64,000 bases of DNA from Aureimonas endophytica (GTDB lineage Bacteria > Pseudomonadota > Alphaproteobacteria > Rhizobiales > Rhizobiaceae). Below, one piece after another: positions 45,114 through 54,066 of the stretch. The position numbers and the translations under genes are program-made. A model generated the notes under the pieces. The model made no database searches. It saw only the letters and a list, made by a program, of their open reading frames with translations, and was not told the DNA's origin. Numbering within the stretch: the stretch's first letter is position 1; every line of letters begins with the position of its first letter. Location: assembly GCF_014642635.1 (NCBI RefSeq), contig NZ_BMIQ01000003.1, forward strand, positions 497,255-561,254, written 5' to 3'.

Positions 45114-46657
45114 GCTTCGATCCTCCCTGCGGCGAGCGACATCAGCCGTTCCTCCGTGAGACTTTGGTCATTGTCGCGGATGCCGACGAGGCGCCCGCCC
45201 TGGACGACGGCGATGCGATGGCAGATCGAGAGGAGTTCGGGCAGTTCCGAGGAAACGACGACCAACGCTGCCCCCTCCCCCGCCAGGCGCCGCATCAGGG
45301 CATAGATCTCGGCCTTGGCGCCGACATCGATGCCGCGCGTCGGCTCGTCGAACAGGAACACCTTCGCACCGGTCGCCAGCCAGCGGGCGATGACGACTTT
45401 CTGCTGGTTGCCGCCGGAAAGGTTGCGCATCGCCGCGCCGATCGCGGCGGGACGGATATGCATGTCCTCGACATAGGAGCGGATCGCCGCCCGGCGCTCT
45501 CCCAACCGGATGACGCCCTTCGGCGCGTGGCGCAGGTGGTTGCCGAGGCCGAAATTGCGCTCGACATCCATCATCGGCACGATCGCCTGGCCGCGCCGGT
45601 CCTCCGGAATGAGCGCGATGCCGGCCGCCATGGCCTCGCGCGGGTCCTTCGGACGAAGGCTCGCGCTTCCGACATGCACCGCGCCGTCGATCGCCGGGTC
45701 GAGCCCGAATACGGCGCGCAGGATGGCGGAGCGGCCGGAGCCGACGAGGCCGGACAGGCCGACGATCTCGCCGGCGCCCACCGTCATGTCGATGTCCTTC
45801 ACGCGCGCCGTCGACAGCTTTTCGAGGCGCAGCAGTGGCGGCGCCATGACGGGCTCGGGCTTCGCCGAGCCGAACTCGCGCGACAGTTCCCGGCCGGCGA
45901 TCAGCTCGTTGAGGCCGGATTCCGTGTAATCGCCGATCGGCCCGCTCGCGACCACGGACCCGTCGCGAAGCACGGTGACGCGGTCGGAGATTTCGCGGAT
46001 CTCGTTCATCCGATGCGAGATATAGACGATCGCCTTACCGTCGGCCTTGAGGCGCCGGATGACGGCGAAGAGGTTTTCCTGCTCCACCGGCGTCAGGCTG
46101 GACGTCGGCTCGTCGAAGGCGATGATGCGCCCGCCCCGCGCCAGGGTCCGGCTGATCTCGACGAGCTGGCGGTCGGCCATGCCAAGCGCTGCGACCGGCA
46201 TATCGGTATTGAGATGGGGCGCGAGATCGTCCAGGATCTTCCGTGCCTCGCGGCGGAAGGCGCCGCGCGGCACGAGCTTCAGGCCACGGGTGCGTCCGAG
46301 GAAGATGTTCTGCGCGACGTCGAGCTGGGGAACGAGGCTCAGTTCCTGGCTGACGAGACCGATGCCCATGGCGAGCGCGGCGCGCGGCGAGTCGATCCGG
46401 ACCGGGCCGATGAAGTCGAGGACGGTCCGCCCCTCGTCCGGCTGCACGATGCCGAACATGACCTTCATGAGGGTGGACTTGCCCGCGCCGTTCTCGCCGA
46501 GCAGCGCATGGACCTCGCCGCCCCGGATCGCCAGATCGACACCCTTGAGGGCGCGCACGCCCGCGAAACTCTTGACGATGCCGGACAGGAAGAGGGCTGG
46601 AGGACGAGCCGTGTCGTCCTCCTCCGCAAGCGTTTGGCGGGTCATGGCCGGCGTCAC
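45110..46657 (-). CDS. Sugar ABC transporter double ATPase (RbsA type)
   Basis: A 515-residue protein with two fused ABC domains. The first has Walker A LLGENGAGKSTLMKVMFG, Q-loop VSQELSLVPQLDVAQNIFLG, IIAFDEPTSSLTP and YISHRM. The second, as normal for RbsA, has a degenerate Walker A region (SGLVGSGRSAILRAVFG) but keeps NLSGGNQQKVVIARWLA and VFLFDEPTRGIDVGAK. It overlaps both neighbours by 4 bases. Confidence 0.94.
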   Translation of the reverse strand: MTPAMTRQTLAEEDDTARPPALFLSGIVKSFAGVRALKGVDLAIRGGEVHALLGENGAGKSTLMKVMFGIVQPDEGRTVLDFIGPVRIDSPRAALAMGIGLVSQELSLVPQLDVAQNIFLGRTRGLKLVPRGAFRREARKILDDLAPHLNTDMPVAALGMADRQLVEISRTLARGGRIIAFDEPTSSLTPVEQENLFAVIRRLKADGKAIVYISHRMNEIREISDRVTVLRDGSVVASGPIGDYTESGLNELIAGRELSREFGSAKPEPVMAPPLLRLEKLSTARVKDIDMTVGAGEIVGLSGLVGSGRSAILRAVFGLDPAIDGAVHVGSASLRPKDPREAMAAGIALIPEDRRGQAIVPMMDVERNFGLGNHLRHAPKGVIRLGERRAAIRSYVEDMHIRPAAIGAAMRNLSGGNQQKVVIARWLATGAKVFLFDEPTRGIDVGAKAEIYALMRRLAGEGAALVVVSSELPELLSICHRIAVVQGGRLVGIRDNDQSLTEERLMSLAAGRIEA

Positions 46658-47688
46658 TGCACCTTCGGATCCGGGAAGTCCTTGACGTTCGCCTTGGTGA
46701 TGGTGGCCTGCGGCGACACGATCCAGGCAGGGATGGCCTGGCAGCCGAGGAGGCGCAACGCCATCTGGACGCCGAGTTCGCCTTCCTCGAAGGGGAACTC
46801 CGCGACGGTGGCGCGCATCTGGCCATCGGCGACCGAGCGCTTGGCCTCGCGGATGCCGTCCGTGCCGACGACCGCGACCTTGTCCGTGCCGCCGGCATTG
46901 TTCACCGCCTCGACCACGCCGAGCGCCATGCCGTCATTGTTGGCGTAGACGCCGACGAGGTCCGGCATCTGGCGCAGGATGTTGGCGGTCGCATTCAGTG
47001 CGGTCAGCCGGTCCCAATTGCCCGGCTGGCTGGCGACGAGCTGGAGGTTCGAATACTTCGCCAGTTCCTCCTTGAAGCCCTTGATGCGCAGGCGCGCATT
47101 CGGCGAGCCGGCCGCGCCCTCGATCTGGGCGACCTTGCCGCCGTTCGGATAGGTCTCGTGGAAGAAGCTCGCCGCCTTGCCGCCGATCGCCACCTGATCG
47201 GTGCCGACATAGGTGCTGGCGCCTTCGGTGCGCGCGTCGTCGATGATGATCGTCGGGATATTGGCCTCGCGCGCCGCGTCGACCACCGGCACGAGGTTGG
47301 AGTCGGACTGGGGCGACAGCAGGAGCGCGTCCGGCTTCTGCGACAGGACGGTCTGGGCGAGGTTGAGCTGCTCGATCATCGAGGACTCGTCCTTGGCCGC
47401 CTGGACGTCGACCTTGATCTTGTGCTTGGCCGCCTCGGCCTTCACGCCGGCCGCGACGTCCTGCCAGAACTCATTGATCAGCGTCTTCGTCACATAGGCG
47501 AAGCGCAGTTCCTTCTTGGGCGCCGGCACCGCGCCGAACTCCTTTTCGACGGCGGTGGACTCGATGCTCTTGCTCTTGGCCTCAGGATAGGCCGAGCAGC
47601 TTTCAGCGCCTTGCGCTGCGGAGACCCCCACCGCCGCCAAGGCAAGCGTCGTCGAAGCAACGAGAACGTTGCGAAACCGAATGGTCAT
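46654..47688 (-). CDS. Sugar-binding periplasmic protein (RbsB-like)
   Basis: A 344-residue periplasmic binding protein of the type I (Peripla_BP_4) fold. The ATG at 47688, ten codons inside the longest frame, has AGGA a few bases upstream and begins a clean signal peptide (MTIRFRNVLVASTTLALAAV, cleavage near AQGAE). About 45 polar residues separate the signal from the fold start LRFAYVTKTLINEFWQDVAA. DALLLSPQSDSNLVPVVDAAR and VYANNDGMALGVVEA are hinge-side motifs. The ligand is probably a pentose-like or C4-C6 sugar, by family. Confidence 0.91.
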   Translation of the reverse strand: MTIRFRNVLVASTTLALAAVGVSAAQGAESCSAYPEAKSKSIESTAVEKEFGAVPAPKKELRFAYVTKTLINEFWQDVAAGVKAEAAKHKIKVDVQAAKDESSMIEQLNLAQTVLSQKPDALLLSPQSDSNLVPVVDAAREANIPTIIIDDARTEGASTYVGTDQVAIGGKAASFFHETYPNGGKVAQIEGAAGSPNARLRIKGFKEELAKYSNLQLVASQPGNWDRLTALNATANILRQMPDLVGVYANNDGMALGVVEAVNNAGGTDKVAVVGTDGIREAKRSVADGQMRATVAEFPFEEGELGVQMALRLLGCQAIPAWIVSPQATITKANVKDFPDPKVQ

Positions 47689-47872
47689 GTCTTCCTCCCT
47701 GACGGCGCGGACCTCCATCCGTCGCCTGGCATTTTTATCTCGCGCGAGCGTCGATACGCCGCCGATCCTCTTGGGATTCGAAGCGTTCGATCCCGCCTCC
47801 TCGCGGGCTCCGCGCTTCGGCCGCGCAGTGCGATCCTTCGCTGCGACGAGATTAGAGCCGGCGATCTGTTAG

Positions 47873-47917
47873 ATGCAATTTAGAAGCTTTGCATGACACG
47901 TTAGTTTCTCTAAAACT
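47873..47917. promoter_or_regulatory. Two dyads in the sugar-operon/LysR divergent region
   Basis: ATGCAA-N10-TTGCAT (47873-47894) and AGTTT-N5-AAACT (47903-47917) are perfect inverted repeats in an AT-rich patch 50-90 bases upstream of the LysR start. Such sites fit LysR-type binding or a promoter-operator for either direction. Confidence 0.5.
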
Positions 47918-47964
47918 TAGCCGTACCGGACCGTAGTCGCCGGAGAGGGGAAACGCGATACGCG

Positions 47965-48894
47965 ATGCAGCTACCCGTGCGCGCCATTTTCGTCTTCCAC
48001 GCCGCCGCGCGGGCCGGCAGCATCTCGCGCGCCGCCGAGGAACTGGGCGTCACCCCTTCCGCCGTCAGTCAGCAAATCCATGCCCTGGAAATCCAGCTCG
48101 GTCTGTCGCTCATGCACAAGAGCGGGCGCCGCGTCGTGCTGACAGAGGCGGGCGAGCGTTATTTCTCTTCCATCGGCGACGAGATCGGCCGCATCGCGGA
48201 AGCGACGGCGGCGATCCGGGGCTACCGCTCCGTCACGGCGCTGACGGTGCGCGCGACGCCGACCGTCTCCAACAAGTGGTTGCTGCCGCGTCTTTCGTCC
48301 TTTCTCGACGCCCATCCCGATATCGAGGTCCGCCTCGACGGCACCAACGAGCCGACCGACTTCAATCGCGAACTGGTCGATATCGAAATTCGGCACGGCG
48401 ACGGTCGCTGGCCCGGTCTTTTCGTCGAGGGGATGGGCGAGGAGAGCTTCGTGCCGGCTTGCTCGCCGAAGCTCGCCGCGCCGGGTAGCCTTGCCCCGGA
48501 AGACCTGCCGGACTTCCGTCTGATCCATTCGGTGAAATCGCAGGCGCAGTGGAGCCGCTGGTTCGCTCTCGCGGGCCTGCGGCCCGAGACGCGCTGGCGC
48601 CGCGTCCTCTTCGACCGCAGCCACATGGCGATCGACGCAGCCTCGGACGGCATGGGCATTGCCCTGGAAAGCACGATGATGATGGAGCGGGAATTTGCCG
48701 CCGGGCGCCTCATCTGCCCTGTGGCAGTGCCGCCGAAGCTCTGCATCGTCACGCAATGGATCGTCTGTCCGCGCGATCATCTTCGCCACAAGAAGGTCCT
48801 GACCTTCTTGGACTGGCTGCGCGAGGAGCGGGCGGCGCGGCGCGACCTGCGGCAGGCGCCGGACGAGGTGGCGGGCGCCGAACCTGTTAGCTGA
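47965..48894 (+). CDS. LysR-family regulator (GcvA-like)
   Basis: A 309-residue LysR protein of the GcvA subgroup. The N-terminus LPVRAIFVFHAAARAGSISR then EELGVTPSAVSQQIHALE is the family DNA-binding helix set, and NKWLLPRLSSFLDAHPDIEV marks the start of the effector domain. It lies between the minus-strand sugar importer and the plus-strand catabolic genes, so it is well placed to regulate both. Confidence 0.91.
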   Translation: MQLPVRAIFVFHAAARAGSISRAAEELGVTPSAVSQQIHALEIQLGLSLMHKSGRRVVLTEAGERYFSSIGDEIGRIAEATAAIRGYRSVTALTVRATPTVSNKWLLPRLSSFLDAHPDIEVRLDGTNEPTDFNRELVDIEIRHGDGRWPGLFVEGMGEESFVPACSPKLAAPGSLAPEDLPDFRLIHSVKSQAQWSRWFALAGLRPETRWRRVLFDRSHMAIDAASDGMGIALESTMMMEREFAAGRLICPVAVPPKLCIVTQWIVCPRDHLRHKKVLTFLDWLREERAARRDLRQAPDEVAGAEPVS

Positions 48895-48921
48895 CCTAAA
48901 CGGTCGGCGCGCATTCCTAAA

Positions 48922-48949
48922 TTGCTCTGGCCTGTCGCGGCGATATAGC
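48922..48949 (+). promoter_or_regulatory. Possible sigma-70 promoter of the sugar catabolic genes
   Basis: TTGCTC (48922-48927) and TATAGC (48944-48949) are separated by 16 bases. They lie in the 258-base gap after the LysR gene, about 200 bases before the oxidoreductase ATG, leaving a long untranslated leader in which I see no clear structure. Confidence 0.4.
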
Positions 48950-49152
48950 CTTTCGACCATACCGGCCCCTTGAGCCGGCGCGAAAGACCGGCGGCAGGCC
49001 GGCTTCGAGGAAACGTCGGGCAGACACTCGCTTCGCCGTCTTCGACGCGCCGGCCGTCGGCTGGCGCCGCATTCTTGCGGCGTTCCGAGCTTCAACCGCC
49101 GACCGGCGCCGCCCTTCGCGTGACGCCAGCCGCCCGATCCACCGAGGATGCC

Positions 49153-50514
49153 ATGAACCTTCATTCCCTTCTCGCCGCGCGCGCTGCCGCCGGCCGTCCG
49201 GTGCGTGTCGGACTGATCGGCGCCGGCAAGTTCGGCTCGATGGTCCTCTCCCAGGCGCAGCGCATCGCCGGCTATCACATGGTCGCCGTCGCCGATCTCA
49301 ATCTCGGCAAGGCGAGAGCCTCGCTGGAGCGTGTCGGCTGGCCGGCGGAACGATATGGCGCGAAAAGCGCCGGTGAGGCGATCCGCGAGGGCACGACATT
49401 CGTCACCGACGACGTCGCCGCGATGCTCGCCTGCGAGGAGATCGAATGCGTCATCGAGGCGACCGGCCATCCGATCGCCGGCACGCGCCATGCGCTCGCC
49501 GCCATCGAGGCCGGCAAGCATGTCGTGATGGTCAATGTCGAGGCGGACGTGATGGTCGGGCCGATCCTTGCCGAGAAGGCCCGGGCGAAGGGCCTCGTCT
49601 ATTCCATGGCCTACGGCGACCAGCCAGCACTGATCTGCGAGCTGGTCGACTGGGCGCGTGCCTCCGGCTTCGAGGTGACGGCCGCCGGCAAAGGCATGAA
49701 CTTCGAGCCGCGCTACCGCTATTCGACGCCCGACACGGTCTGGGGCTTTTTCGGCTGGACCGAGGAAGAGGTCGCCAAGGGCGACTTCAATCCCAAGATG
49801 TACAACTCCTTCACCGACGGCACCAAGGCCGCCATCGAAATGGCGGCGGTGGCCAACGGCGCCGGCCTCGACTGCCCGGAAGACGGCCTCGCCTTCCCGC
49901 CGGCCGGCCTGCATGACCTTGCGAAGGTCTTCCGCCCCGCTGTGGACGGCGGCCGCATGGCGCGCTCCGGCCTCGTCGATATCGCCGCCAGCCAGGAGCC
50001 GGACGGGCGCGAGGTGTTGAACAACATCCGCTACGGTGTCTTCGTCACCTTCAAGGCGCACAACGAATATACCCGGGCCTGCTTCAAGCAATACGGCCTC
50101 CTCACCGATCCGTCCGGCTGGTACGGCTCGATGTGGCGCCCCTTCCACATCATCGGCCTGGAGACCTCGATCAGCGTGCTTTCGGCCGTTTTGCGCGGCG
50201 AGGCGACAGGCTCTTCGAAGGAATTCCGGGGCGACGCGGTGGCGACCGCCAAGAAGGACATGCAGCCAGGCGAGTTCCTCGACGGCGAAGGCGGCTATGC
50301 GACCTGGGCCAATGCCATTCCGGCCGCGCGCAGCCTCGCGCTCGGCGCGCTGCCTATGGGCCTGGCCCATAATGTCCGCTTGAAGCGCGCCATCCGCAAG
50401 GACCAGATCGTGACCTATGCCGATGTCGATCTTGTCGACGATCTCGACGTCGCCGCCGTGCGCCGCGAGATGGAGGACCGGTTCCGCCCCGTCACGGCCG
50501 TGGCGGCCGAATGA
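49153..50514 (+). CDS. NAD(P)-dependent oxidoreductase with homoserine-dehydrogenase-like fold and SAF-like C-terminus
   Basis: A 453-residue enzyme. The Rossmann motif is VGLIGAGKFGSMVLSQAQRI, followed by VEATGHPIAGTRHALAAIEAG. The middle catalytic part contains AYGDQPALICELVDWARASG. The C-terminal LKRAIRKDQIVTYADVDL stretch resembles the SAF domain seen in this family. The ATG at 49153 has GAGGA just upstream; the longer frame adds Arg/Ala-rich sequence only. Such proteins recur in sugar-acid clusters, with unsettled chemistry. It is the first gene of the LysR-linked plus-strand operon. Confidence 0.84.
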   Translation: MNLHSLLAARAAAGRPVRVGLIGAGKFGSMVLSQAQRIAGYHMVAVADLNLGKARASLERVGWPAERYGAKSAGEAIREGTTFVTDDVAAMLACEEIECVIEATGHPIAGTRHALAAIEAGKHVVMVNVEADVMVGPILAEKARAKGLVYSMAYGDQPALICELVDWARASGFEVTAAGKGMNFEPRYRYSTPDTVWGFFGWTEEEVAKGDFNPKMYNSFTDGTKAAIEMAAVANGAGLDCPEDGLAFPPAGLHDLAKVFRPAVDGGRMARSGLVDIAASQEPDGREVLNNIRYGVFVTFKAHNEYTRACFKQYGLLTDPSGWYGSMWRPFHIIGLETSISVLSAVLRGEATGSSKEFRGDAVATAKKDMQPGEFLDGEGGYATWANAIPAARSLALGALPMGLAHNVRLKRAIRKDQIVTYADVDLVDDLDVAAVRREMEDRFRPVTAVAAE

Positions 50515-50545
50515 CCGGCGGCGACGGGAGGCGTGAGGGTCAGCG

Positions 50546-50866
50546 ATGAGCGCGGAACCGAGCCGAGTCTTTGTCGTGATCGCCGAGTTTCAGGTGAAGC
50601 CGGACTCGATGCCGGCCTTCCTGGAAGCGGCAGCTGATGACGCACGTCATTCCCTGGCGGACGAGCCCGGATGTCGGCAGTTCGATGTGGTGGAGATCGC
50701 GGGAGGCGACGGCGCCGTCGTCTTCTACGAGGTCTATGACGACCGCGCCGCCTTCGATCGTCATCTGACGACGCCGCATCTGAAGCGCTTCCAGGCGGCC
50801 TTTCCCGCCCTTATCGTCGAGGAGCGCCCGGTGCGCTTCGCCGAGCGATACCATCCCCATGGCTGA
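50546..50866 (+). CDS. Antibiotic-biosynthesis-monooxygenase (ABM) fold protein
   Basis: A 106-residue dimeric ferredoxin-like protein of the YgiN/LsrG group: FVVIAEFQVKPDSMPAFLEA, then ADEPGCRQFDVVE and YEVYDDRAAFDRHLTTPHLK. It overlaps the next gene by 8 bases. In LsrG-like proteins the fold performs isomerisation rather than oxygenation of a phosphorylated sugar derivative, so here it may be a mutase or isomerase of the pathway. Confidence 0.86.
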   Translation: MSAEPSRVFVVIAEFQVKPDSMPAFLEAAADDARHSLADEPGCRQFDVVEIAGGDGAVVFYEVYDDRAAFDRHLTTPHLKRFQAAFPALIVEERPVRFAERYHPHG

Positions 50867-51857
50867 CGCCCCGGCGCTCCGCATCGGCTTCATCGGCACC
50901 GGCATCATGGGCGGACCGATGGCGCGCCGTCTCGCCGAGGCGGGCTTCGCAGTCGCCGCCTGGAACCGCAGTCTCGCCAAGACAGCGGCCCTCAGACCCT
51001 TCGGCGTCGTGCCGGCCACTTCTCCGCGCGAGGCCGCCGGGAACGCCGACGTCCTCCTCTGCATGCTGAGTTCCGGTCCCGTCTGCGACGAGGTGATCTT
51101 CGGCAAGAGCGGTGCGGCCGAAGCGCTGCGGCCCGGCGCGACCGTCCTCGTGATGAGTTCGATCGCGCCGAAAGAAGCGCGGGAGCAGGCGATGAAGGCG
51201 GCGGCGCTGGGGCTCGGCTATGTCGATGCTCCGGTGTCCGGCGGCGAGAAGGGTGCGAAGGGCGGCACGCTCGCCATCATGGCGGGAGGGTCGGCGGAGG
51301 CGGTGGAGCGGCTCGGCCCCGTCTTCGCCCCGCTCGGCCACGCGACCCATGTGGGCCCTGCAGGTTCCGGCTCGCTCGCCAAGCTGTGCAACCAGCTCAT
51401 CGTCGCGACGACGATCGGCGCGGTATCGGAAGCGCTGCTCCTTGCCGAACAGGGCGGCGCCGACCCCGCCCGCGTGCGCGAGGCGCTCCTCGGCGGCTTC
51501 GCCGATTCCACGATCCTGCGCCAGCACGGCCTGCGCATGGTGACGGGCGACTTCGCGCCCGGCGGCCCGGCGAAGTATCAGATCAAGGATACGGGCGCCG
51601 CTCTCGACGCCGCGGCGAGCCTTGGGCTCGACCTGCCGCTGGCCGCCACCGTCGATCGCCTCTTCCGCTCGCTGGTCGAGCATGGCGGCGCCGATCTCGA
51701 CCACAGCGCCCTGATCCTCGAACTGAAACGCGCCAACGGCTTGGCGGGAGAGAGAAATGGCTTCTCCGCCGGCAGCCCGGCCGTCAGCGGCGATTCCGGC
51801 GGGTTTCCGGTGGCCGATCCGGCAAATACCAGGATGGCAGCGGAGCCTTCACCTTGA
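50859..51857 (+). CDS. Beta-hydroxyacid dehydrogenase (HIBADH family)
   Basis: A 332-residue NAD(P) dehydrogenase. The cofactor motif is GFIGTGIMGGPMARRL, the substrate loop is VDAPVSGGEKGAKGGTLAIM, and the catalytic Lys is Lys175 in GSLAKLCNQLIVATT. The C-terminal dimer domain ends near ALILELKRANG, after which about 35 residues of low-complexity sequence extend the protein beyond the usual 295. It probably oxidises a sugar-acid hydroxyl, like threonate or tartronate-semialdehyde enzymes. It overlaps the next start by 4 bases. Confidence 0.9.
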   Translation: MADAPALRIGFIGTGIMGGPMARRLAEAGFAVAAWNRSLAKTAALRPFGVVPATSPREAAGNADVLLCMLSSGPVCDEVIFGKSGAAEALRPGATVLVMSSIAPKEAREQAMKAAALGLGYVDAPVSGGEKGAKGGTLAIMAGGSAEAVERLGPVFAPLGHATHVGPAGSGSLAKLCNQLIVATTIGAVSEALLLAEQGGADPARVREALLGGFADSTILRQHGLRMVTGDFAPGGPAKYQIKDTGAALDAAASLGLDLPLAATVDRLFRSLVEHGGADLDHSALILELKRANGLAGERNGFSAGSPAVSGDSGGFPVADPANTRMAAEPSP

Positions 51858-52840
51858 CCCTCACCCGCTTCGCCACCCGCCTCAACTCCTTCGCCTCCGC
51901 GCCGCACCTCTTCTGGCCGGGCATCTCCGGCAAGCCGACCTTCATGCAAATGGCCGAGCGCGCCGCCACTGCGAAGGGTCTGACCGATGTCGATCTGAAC
52001 TATCCGGATCACGTGACCGACGCCCCGGCGACGGTTGGCCGGCGCATCCACGACCTCGGCCTTTCGGTCAACGGCCTGGCCATGCGCTACTACACCAATC
52101 CGGCCTTCAAGCTTGGCGCCTTCACGAATCCGGATGAGGCCGTGAGGCGCGAGGCGATAGACATGACGAAGCGCGGCATCGACGCCACGCGGGCCATGGG
52201 CGCCGACCTGATGACGCTCTGGCTCGGGCAGGACGGCTTCGACTACAATTTCCAACTCGACTATGCCGAGGCCTGGGATCTCGAGATCGACGGCATACGC
52301 GAGGTGGCCGAGCATGATCCGGCCTGCCGGATCTCGATCGAGTACAAGCCGGACGAGCCCCGCGCTCATGCTCTCTTGCGCGATTGCGCGACGACGCTTC
52401 TGGCGATCGAGGACGTCGGTGCGCCGAACCTCGGCGTGACCCTCGACTTCGCGCATGCGCTCTATGCCGGCGAGCAGCCGGCCTATGCCGCGCACCTCAT
52501 CCATCGCCGCTCGAAGCTCCTCGGCGTCCATCTCAACGACGGCTACGCCAAGCGCGATGATGGGCTGATGGTCGGCTCGGTACATCTGCGCTCGACGCTG
52601 GAACTGCTGCGCCAGATCCGCCGCGACGGATACGAGGGCGCCCTCTACTTCGACACCTTTCCCGACGCCTCGGGCCTCGACCCGGTCGCCGAGTGCGAGA
52701 CCAATATCGAGACCGTGCAGCGGCTTCTCGCCGTCGCCGACCGGCTCGACGCCGACAACCGCCTGGGCGAAGCGCAAAGACGCCAGGACGGCGTCGCCAG
52801 CCAGAGCATCGTCAATGCCGCGATGATCGCGGCGGCCTGA
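51854..52840 (+). CDS. Sugar phosphate isomerase/epimerase-like TIM-barrel protein
   Basis: A 328-residue xylose-isomerase-like TIM barrel (AP endonuclease 2 superfamily). It starts at TTG inside the stop of the dehydrogenase gene (TTGA), and no ATG or GTG fits as well. Metal-ligand candidates are in RISIEYKPDEPR (Glu), GVTLDFAHALYAGEQP (Asp/His), LLGVHLNDGYAKRDDG and GALYFDTFPDASG. Family members isomerise or epimerise ketoses or ketoacids. Confidence 0.87.
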   Translation: MTLTRFATRLNSFASAPHLFWPGISGKPTFMQMAERAATAKGLTDVDLNYPDHVTDAPATVGRRIHDLGLSVNGLAMRYYTNPAFKLGAFTNPDEAVRREAIDMTKRGIDATRAMGADLMTLWLGQDGFDYNFQLDYAEAWDLEIDGIREVAEHDPACRISIEYKPDEPRAHALLRDCATTLLAIEDVGAPNLGVTLDFAHALYAGEQPAYAAHLIHRRSKLLGVHLNDGYAKRDDGLMVGSVHLRSTLELLRQIRRDGYEGALYFDTFPDASGLDPVAECETNIETVQRLLAVADRLDADNRLGEAQRRQDGVASQSIVNAAMIAAA

Positions 52841-52892
52841 CTCCAACCTCGTGGCCACCGGACAGACTGCCGAAGCCGAGGGAGATGTTTCG

Positions 52893-53771
52893 ATGCATAG
52901 GCCCGAGAAGCCAGTCGTCGTCGTCGTCGGCAGCCTTCACTACGACGTCATGATCGACGCACCACACCGTCCGCATAAGGGCGAGACCGTGACCGGTTAC
53001 GCTTGGTCCCCGAAGTTCGGGGGCAAGGGCGGCAACCAAGCCGTCAGCGCCGCCAGGTCGGGTACGGAAGTGCGCATGGTCGGGGCCGTGGGGGACGACG
53101 AATTCGGCCGTTTCCTTCTCGCGGCGCTCGAAGCCTCTAGCGTGGATGGGACGCGGATCATGCGCATGGCCGGCATGGGCTCGGGCATGAGTGTCGCGAT
53201 CACCGATACCGACGGCGATTACGGCGCGGTGATCGTGTCCGGTGCCAATCTTCACGTCGATACGGTCCCGCTTGCCGAACCCAGTCTTTGGCATCACGCG
53301 AAGGCGTTGATCCTCCAGAACGAAATTCCGGACGCCGTCAATCTTGCCGCCGCCAGGGCGGCGAAGGCGGCCGGCGTTTTCGTATGCCTCAACGCCGCGC
53401 CTTTCCGGCCGCTGCCGGACGAACTCGCGACTTTGGTCGATATCCTCGTCGTCAACGCTTTCGAAGCGGAGGCGCTTGGCGGCTTGCCAGTGACCGATCT
53501 CCCTTCGGCGGCGGAGAGCGCCCGTGCGCTCGCCATACGCTTCTCCTGTGTCGTCGTGACGGCCGGCGGCGAGGGCGTCGCCGCCGCGGAGTGTGCGAAC
53601 GATGCGCGCATCGCCCTTCCTGCCCGTCCAGTCGAAATCGTCAGCACACATGGCGCCGGCGACAGCTTCGTCGGCGCGCTGGTCGCTGCGCTGGTCTCGG
53701 GATCGAGCTTCGCCGAAAGCCTCGCCGAAGCGAACGAGATCGCCGCGCGGCATGTTTCGGGTCTGAGGTGA
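52893..53771 (+). CDS. PfkB-family sugar kinase (ribokinase-like)
   Basis: A 292-residue kinase. The N-terminal signature is SPKFGGKGGNQAVSAARSG, and the C-terminal signature is STHGAGDSFVGAL with catalytic Asp257. The ATG at 52893 has GGGAG nine bases upstream and is preferred over a GTG at 52851. It closes the operon, phosphorylating the sugar or sugar acid delivered by the RbsABC-type importer. Confidence 0.91.
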   Translation: MHRPEKPVVVVVGSLHYDVMIDAPHRPHKGETVTGYAWSPKFGGKGGNQAVSAARSGTEVRMVGAVGDDEFGRFLLAALEASSVDGTRIMRMAGMGSGMSVAITDTDGDYGAVIVSGANLHVDTVPLAEPSLWHHAKALILQNEIPDAVNLAAARAAKAAGVFVCLNAAPFRPLPDELATLVDILVVNAFEAEALGGLPVTDLPSAAESARALAIRFSCVVVTAGGEGVAAAECANDARIALPARPVEIVSTHGAGDSFVGALVAALVSGSSFAESLAEANEIAARHVSGLR

Positions 53772-53971
53772 CGTCGGGTTCCATCGCCAGCAACCGCATC
53801 GGCGGCACTCGGCGTTCACGCGCCCCGTTCCTGGGCCCCCCAAGTCTCGCTGCCGCTGGTCGAAGCCGGACGGGTCACTACCGGTCAGGCCTTCTCGCAA
53901 CGGGCCGCAGATCATTGCCTCCGCCCATAGGTCCAGGCGAACCACCGCGACCAGACCGACGAAGACACTGA
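53772..53971. other. Intergenic region before the amide operon
   Basis: No gene, repeat or clear terminator is recognised in these 200 bases downstream of the ribokinase gene. Confidence 0.35.
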
Positions 53972-53999
53972 TTGCCTAATCCATAGGCAGGATTACGAA
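53972..53999 (+). promoter_or_regulatory. Candidate promoter of the amide operon
   Basis: TTGCCT (53972-53977) and TACGAA (53994-53999) are 16 bases apart. This would place the transcript start near 54006, just before the first leader hairpin. A dyad TGCCTA-N5-TAGGCA (53973-53989) overlaps the -35 element and could be an operator. Confidence 0.4.
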
Positions 54000-54010
54000 G
54001 TCGTCAGCAC

Positions 54011-54040
54011 GCTTGACAGGACGAAAATCCTGCCGCAAGC
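54011..54040 (+). promoter_or_regulatory. Leader hairpin 1 with hexaloop (candidate ANTAR target)
   Basis: GCTTG and CAGGA (54011-54021) pair with TCCTG and CAAGC (54028-54040) through a small internal loop. They enclose the six-base loop CGAAAA. Hexaloop hairpins in pairs are the recognised RNA target of ANTAR proteins such as the one encoded at 55243, although this loop lacks the A1/G4 bases reported for that motif. Confidence 0.5.
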
Positions 54041-54066
54041 TGCCTCCAGATACCGGCCCCGTCCGC

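Noticed and set aside
45110-46657. Degenerate second Walker A in the RbsA-type ATPase as an anomaly
   Set aside because: A modified second domain is normal for the RbsA family, unlike the loss of three catalytic residues in the 25822 protein.
54013-54018. TTGACA as a -35 element
   Set aside because: It forms part of leader hairpin 1 and no acceptable -10 sequence follows at 16-18 bases; an upstream TTGCCT/TACGAA pair fits the leader better.
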